A stretch of 44,978 nt of DNA, from assembly GCA_007694115.1 (NCBI GenBank), contig RECJ01000190.1, forward strand, positions 1-44,978, written 5' to 3'. The translations under genes and the position numbers were made by a program. The notes under the pieces were generated by a model. That model was not told the DNA's origin, did no database searches, and worked only from the letters and a program-made list of their open reading frames with translations. This document shows, in pieces, positions 40,964 to 44,978 of the stretch (within the stretch, counting starts at the first letter, position 1; every line of letters starts with the position of its first letter). The stretch is from Leptolyngbya sp. DLM2.Bin27 (GTDB lineage: Bacteria; Cyanobacteriota; Cyanobacteriia; Phormidesmidales; Phormidesmidaceae).

Positions 40964-42016
40964 TCAAATTGGCTTGAATAAGCGACAATAATTTCCAGAA
41001 TGAAATATCAAAAGAAGTTGATCTTTAATCAGTCCTTCAAGATTTGTATCTATACGAACATAAAAAATATTTCCTCCTATTGACTCAACCTTGCAACGCC
41101 TTGAATGTGCTTCATAGCTCTTAAATCTAACTAGTTCTACCTTCTGATGAGTTTCAAATTCATCTTTGAAGAAGCTCTTAAGTTGCCTCTTATATTGAGT
41201 TCCGAGGGCGCTATTCATAGCTTTATCCCTAAGCAGAAATTGGCCATACCCCTTCGAGCCTTCAGCACTTAATAATTCAGTTACAGCTAAGAACTTAGCT
41301 CCAAATTCATTTGGCAGCATCTTGCCTGGCAATCCAAAAGGAACTGGAAAGTCTCCTATCTTAGTTGATTGCCCCATATCAATTGAAATCAAGCCAGCAA
41401 AAATAAACTCCTGCAAGAAATGAGCATTTTTTTGGATTTCTTGTTTAATCATTAGAATATATTCTTCTCCCTGCCTATATTGGTTCGACGGTTTAGAAGC
41501 TTCGTAAAAGTATTTAAGTATTTTGAGCTTTGCAGTATCTATTCGTTGAAGCGCATAAATAAATTGCTTGAATTCGTCATAATTAATTAAGTCAGAAATA
41601 TAAGAATGAAAAATTTTGAACAAATATTCAGATTTTGACACTTGATCAAAGAGACTGAGTGCGTTGATCAGATCTTTCCCAACATTTTTTCTATATTCCG
41701 GGTCTTTATATTTTTCTTCTAGCTTCCCTTTAAAGATCTCATCAGGAGTTTTAAAGCCTGAAATAAATAGTAGTAATTTCTTCAAAAATAAATAGTCTCG
41801 AATCGCAAAACCTGCTTTCGTAATTGAATACAGTGTTTTGACAATTGGAATTTGACTCAAAGTTTCGTTTTGGAAGCTTTCTAAAAGCTCATCAAGCGCA
41901 ACCTCGCCTAAATCTATGGCTGTATCAATAACTGGATCTCGAAACTCTCCATTAGAAATTGTCTCCATTAAAGAAGACTCAAGACTTTGGGATTGTTCTT
42001 GAGGTACATCAGCCAT
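40964..42016 (-). CDS. AT-rich accessory protein of unknown function
   Basis: 350 residues, ATG 42016 start. The base composition is much more AT-rich than any other long gene here, and Lys, Ile and Phe are frequent, which suggests recent acquisition. Residues about 25-90 include SQIPIVKTLYSITKAGFAIRDYLFLKKLLLFISGF, a hydrophobic helix followed by a basic helix; a similar IPI(V)-x-IRDxLF-KK pattern occurs in scattered accessory proteins I recall without a known function. The middle (EKYKDPEYRKNVGKDLINALSLFDQVSKSEYLFKIFHSYI) is helical, and the C-terminus has short strands (VRFKSYEAHSRRC, IGGNIFYVRIDTNLEG). No catalytic motif is visible. A role in phage or mobile-element conflict would be a guess from context. 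Confidence 0.7.
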   Translation of the reverse strand: MADVPQEQSQSLESSLMETISNGEFRDPVIDTAIDLGEVALDELLESFQNETLSQIPIVKTLYSITKAGFAIRDYLFLKKLLLFISGFKTPDEIFKGKLEEKYKDPEYRKNVGKDLINALSLFDQVSKSEYLFKIFHSYISDLINYDEFKQFIYALQRIDTAKLKILKYFYEASKPSNQYRQGEEYILMIKQEIQKNAHFLQEFIFAGLISIDMGQSTKIGDFPVPFGLPGKMLPNEFGAKFLAVTELLSAEGSKGYGQFLLRDKAMNSALGTQYKRQLKSFFKDEFETHQKVELVRFKSYEAHSRRCKVESIGGNIFYVRIDTNLEGLIKDQLLLIFHSGNYCRLFKPI

Positions 42017-42059
42017 AGACTTAATTACGAAGAAAAGTCACTCTATTTGTTGCTTGCTC

Positions 42060-42091
42060 TAAAAAAAAGAGGTGGGCAACTTGCCCACCTC
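42060..42091 (-). terminator. Rho-independent terminator of chlH
   Basis: On the minus strand, GAGGTGGGCAA (42091-42081) and its complement (42079-42069) form an 11-bp hairpin with one loop base, effectively 9-10 bp with a small loop. It is followed by eight U (42068-42061). It lies 29 bp after the chlH stop and insulates chlH from the accessory gene. Confidence 0.92.
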
Positions 42092-42120
42092 AAAATTAAC
42101 ATTTCCGAATGGTAATAAGT

Positions 42121-44978
42121 TTATTCCACCCCTTCGATGCGGTCTTCGACTTCCTGATAGAGCTCTTGGAGCTTCTCCAGGTTTTCGTCGCTGGTTTCCC
42201 AGTAGCCGCGCCCGTTCACTTCCAGCAGGGTCGAGACCATGCGGCGGAAGGAGTTGGGGTTGAGATCCATCAGGCGCTTGCACATCTCTGGATCTTGAAT
42301 GAAGGTGGTGTTGACATCTTCGTAGACCCAGTTATCGACCGCGCCCGCCGTGGCTGACCAGCCCATGGTGTTGACCAGGCGCTTGGAAAGCTCGCGCACC
42401 CCTTCGTAGCCGTGGGAGAGCATGCCCTCGTACCACTTGGGGTTGAGCATTTTAGTGCGGGCATCGAGTCGCACCGTCTCCGACAGGGTGCGCACCTGGG
42501 CGTTGGCGGTGGTGGTGTCGGCAATGTAGGAGGCCGGAGCCTTGCCGTCTTCGCGCAGGGACGCCACCAGCTTAGTGGGGTCGGAGTCGAAGTAGTGGGA
42601 CACATCGGTGAGGGAGATCTCCGATGAGTCGAGGTTTTGGAAGGTGGCCTCGGCGGTCTTGAGTGCCGACTCAAACATGCCCCGGTTGCTGTCCATCACG
42701 CCGGGATTGTCGGAGTTGAAGGCAAAGGACTTGCGCTTTAGGTACATCTCCTGAAGCTCCTCCTCGTTTTCCCAGGTGCTGTTCTCCACCGCCAGGTTGA
42801 TGTTGGAGGAGTAAGACCCAGAAGCGTTAGAGAAGATCCGGGTGGCGGCTTCGCGCAGACCAATTCCCATCTCCGCCGCCTGCTCTAGGGCGTGTTTGCG
42901 AACGAAGTTCATCTCTAGGGGCTCGTCGGCTTCGGCGGCCATTTTCACGGCGCGATCCAACAAGGCCATCTGGTTGATGAACAGGTCGCGGAACACCCCG
43001 GAGCAGTTGACCACGATGTCGATGCGGGGGCGGCCCAGCTCTTCGAGGGACAGCAGCTCTAATTTATTCACCCGGCCCAGGGAGTCGGGCACGGGCTTGA
43101 CGCCGACAAACCACATCATCTGGGCGAGGGATTCGCCGTAGGTTTTGATGTTGTCGGTGCCCCAGAGCACGGTGGCGATGGTTTCGGGGTAGGCTCCACC
43201 GTTTTCCTGCCGCTGGCGCTCCAGTAGTCTATCCACCACGATCTTGGCCGACTGCACCGCCGCAGTGGTGGGAATCGACTGGGGGTCGAGGGCGTGAATG
43301 TTTTTGCCGGTGGGCAGCACATCGGGGTTGCGAATCGGGTCGCCGCCGGGGCCGGGAAGAATGTATTCCCCTTCCAGGGCCTGCAGCAAACCACCCAGCT
43401 CGTTGTCGGCGCAGACCTGCTCTAAACAGAACTCCAGATACTCCATCAGCGGCTTAATGGCTTCACCATTGACCTTGGTGTAGCCTGCCTCATGGAGAGA
43501 CTTGATCCAGGGCTCTTTGCGGCCAATGTTGAAGAAGTTGAGTCGCGACACCTTAGACACCCGCCCTTCGGCATCGATCTGTTCGTGGACGAGGGCGGCG
43601 ACGGCGGCCCGCACGCCCTGGTTGATGTCGTACAGGAGCTGGACATCGGCCAGGTGGCCGCGATCGCTATTCCCGTAAATATCGTCAATATCGCGACCGA
43701 TGCTCTCAGCGATGATCCGCTGGAGGCTCTTGATGCCTTCTTCTTCGCGGTCGAGGCTGCCGATATTGACCAGAGTTGCGATCGCTTCTTCAGCCGTAGG
43801 CGGCTTACCCACCACGTGCAGGCCGCAGGGCAGCAGCCGCGACTCGATCTCCATCAGCTTGATGTAGATCTTGCCCACCAGGTTGTCGCGTTCCTCGTTA
43901 GAAAGCTCAACCGTGTCACCTTCGGGTAGCGCCACATCTCGATCAAGGTTGCAGATCCGCGCCGTCTCGATGATGGCGTTGACGATCTGCACCGCCCGAC
44001 CGCTCTCTTTGTTGCCCTGGTAGGAGCCGATCAGTTCGCTCAGCTCCTTCAGCCCCTTGTACAGGCCCGCATTCTCAGCGGGGGGGGTCAGGTAGCTGAT
44101 GGTTTCGGCGTAGCCCCGGCGCTTGGCGATGGTGGCCTCGGAGGGGTTGTTGGCGGCGTAGTAGTAGAGGTTGGGGATGCTGCCGATCAGGTTGTCGGGG
44201 TAGCAAGTACCCGACATACCCATCTGCTTGCCGGGCATAAACTCCAGCGAGCCGTGGGTGCCAAAGTGCAGCACCGCGTCAGCGCCCCAGATTTTGTTCA
44301 AGAAGGTGTAGTAGGCAGCGAAGCCGTGGTGGGGGCTAGCAGAACGAGAGAACAACAGCCGCATGGGGTCGCCCTCGTAGCCAAAGGTGGGCTGTACGCC
44401 AATGAACACATTGCCAAAGGCCTTGCCGTAGACCAGCATGTTCTCGCCGTCGGTGTTGAGGTTCCCCGGCGGTGGCCCCCAGTTTTCTTCGAGCCGTTCG
44501 GCGTAGGGGGTCAGGGCCTGGTATTCGCGCACCGGCATCCGGTAGGCGATATTTAGCTCGGGGCTGTTGTATTGGGCCTGGGCGTCGTGGATGACTTCTT
44601 GCAGCAAAGCTTCGGGCGACTCGGGCAGATCCTGCACGTCGTAGCCGTTCTGCTGCATCGCCTCCAGCACTTTGTAGATCGAGCCGAAGACGTCGAGGTA
44701 GGCGGCGGTGCCCACGTTGCCCTTGTCGGGGGGGAAGCTAAAGACAGTGATTGCCAGCTTTTTGTCGAGCTTGGGCTTGCGGCGCAGGTTGGCCCACTTC
44801 ATTGCCCGCTGGGTGATCGATTCGATCCGGTCTTGTAAGGTGATGGCGCGGCCCGTCAGCCCGTCACGGCCCGAGAGCACAATCGGTTCAATCGCCCCAT
44901 CCAGCTCAGGAATCGCCATTTGCAGCGCCACCTGAATCGGGTGCAGGCCCAGGTCGCTGTCTTCCCACTCTTCGGTGG
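42121..44978 (-). CDS. chlH: Magnesium chelatase subunit H (3' two thirds; start beyond window)
   Basis: The porphyrin-binding subunit of Mg-chelatase, which with ChlI and ChlD inserts Mg2+ into protoporphyrin IX: the commitment step of chlorophyll synthesis. The frame is open to the right edge; only about 950 of roughly 1330 residues are seen, so the gene is cut by the window, not broken. An internal GTG at 44931 is not a start. Hallmarks are [88 protein letters not shown], and the C-terminal [22 protein letters not shown] with the final [10 protein letters not shown]. It ends 29 bp before its terminator and is transcribed away from it. Confidence 0.97.
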   Translation of the reverse strand, partial: TEEWEDSDLGLHPIQVALQMAIPELDGAIEPIVLSGRDGLTGRAITLQDRIESITQRAMKWANLRRKPKLDKKLAITVFSFPPDKGNVGTAAYLDVFGSIYKVLEAMQQNGYDVQDLPESPEALLQEVIHDAQAQYNSPELNIAYRMPVREYQALTPYAERLEENWGPPPGNLNTDGENMLVYGKAFGNVFIGVQPTFGYEGDPMRLLFSRSASPHHGFAAYYTFLNKIWGADAVLHFGTHGSLEFMPGKQMGMSGTCYPDNLIGSIPNLYYYAANNPSEATIAKRRGYAETISYLTPPAENAGLYKGLKELSELIGSYQGNKESGRAVQIVNAIIETARICNLDRDVALPEGDTVELSNEERDNLVGKIYIKLMEIESRLLPCGLHVVGKPPTAEEAIATLVNIGSLDREEEGIKSLQRIIAESIGRDIDDIYGNSDRGHLADVQLLYDINQGVRAAVAALVHEQIDAEGRVSKVSRLNFFNIGRKEPWIKSLHEAGYTKVNGEAIKPLMEYLEFCLEQVCADNELGGLLQALEGEYILPGPGGDPIRNPDVLPTGKNIHALDPQSIPTTAAVQSAKIVVDRLLERQRQENGGAYPETIATVLWGTDNIKTYGESLAQMMWFVGVKPVPDSLGRVNKLELLSLEELGRPRIDIVVNCSGVFRDLFINQMALLDRAVKMAAEADEPLEMNFVRKHALEQAAEMGIGLREAATRIFSNASGSYSSNINLAVENSTWENEEELQEMYLKRKSFAFNSDNPGVMDSNRGMFESALKTAEATFQNLDSSEISLTDVSHYFDSDPTKLVASLREDGKAPASYIADTTTANAQVRTLSETVRLDARTKMLNPKWYEGMLSHGYEGVRELSKRLVNTMGWSATAGAVDNWVYEDVNTTFIQDPEMCKRLMDLNPNSFRRMVSTLLEVNGRGYWETSDENLEKLQELYQEVEDRIEGVE

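Noticed and set aside
1..44978. tRNA, rRNA, tmRNA or transposase genes
   Set aside because: Reading the gaps by eye gave no cloverleaf, rRNA core sequence or transposase motif; a covariance scan was not available.

Overview
The window comes from a GC-rich cyanobacterium. The evidence is a Mg-chelatase H subunit (chlH), a phycobiliprotein chromophore lyase (cpcT), a type III glutamine synthetase, a glutamine synthetase inactivating factor under NtcA-box and glutamine-riboswitch control, and very frequent GCGATCGC (HIP1) octamers. The mix of LOV and PAS kinases, DUF4278, DUF29 and BrnT genes would suit a Leptolyngbya/Nodosilinea-type filamentous lineage, but the genus is inference.

Layout: 1-945 is the 5' part of a secreted SH3/peptidoglycan-binding protein that runs off the left edge. 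1425-7060 is an NAD cluster: pncB, nadD, an NrtR-like Nudix regulator, an orphan DNA methyltransferase and nadE. 7324-8190 encodes a fused tandem 6-pyruvoyl/6-carboxy-tetrahydropterin synthase. 8426-12697 is a nitrogen-control block: a promoter overlapped by a perfect NtcA box, a glutamine riboswitch, a gifB-like DUF4278 gene, ybaK, and glnN (GS III), with a second perfect NtcA promoter far upstream of glnN. 12870-17911 carries asnS, a DUF433/DUF5615 toxin-antitoxin pair, a serine-recombinase-like protein lacking its catalytic motifs together with a small secreted protein, and rnz. 17977-24138 holds a cyanobacterial hypothetical gene, a HEAT-repeat gene and the LPS-export genes lptF, lptB and lptA. 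A 2-oxoglutarate oxygenase gene and a 40-bp palindrome sit between lptB and lptA. 24336-30557 has threonine aldolase, a pRiA4b ORF-3-like gene, a VOC protein, cpcT, DUF29 and leuS. 30701-39054 is a signalling cluster: a REC-EAL regulator, a membrane PAS hybrid kinase, a GAF-LOV hybrid kinase and a REC-GGDEF regulator overlapping the LOV kinase. 39051-42016 is accessory: a holin-like membrane protein, a BrnT toxin with antitoxin, an orphan antitoxin-like gene, repeats, and an AT-rich gene of unknown function. 42121-44978 is the 3' two thirds of chlH with its terminator.

How the parts fit: the NAD genes form a salvage/synthesis operon with its probable own regulator. The gifB-like gene carries both layers of control known for glutamine synthetase inactivating factors (NtcA repression and glutamine-riboswitch activation), close to a glutamine synthetase gene. 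The LOV kinase with its overlapping diguanylate cyclase, and a phosphodiesterase response regulator nearby, is a likely blue-light to c-di-GMP switch. That cluster is the best candidate here for a signalling system worth experiments. Many annotated starts are GTG or TTG, chosen because upstream in-frame extensions run into repeats or lack conservation.
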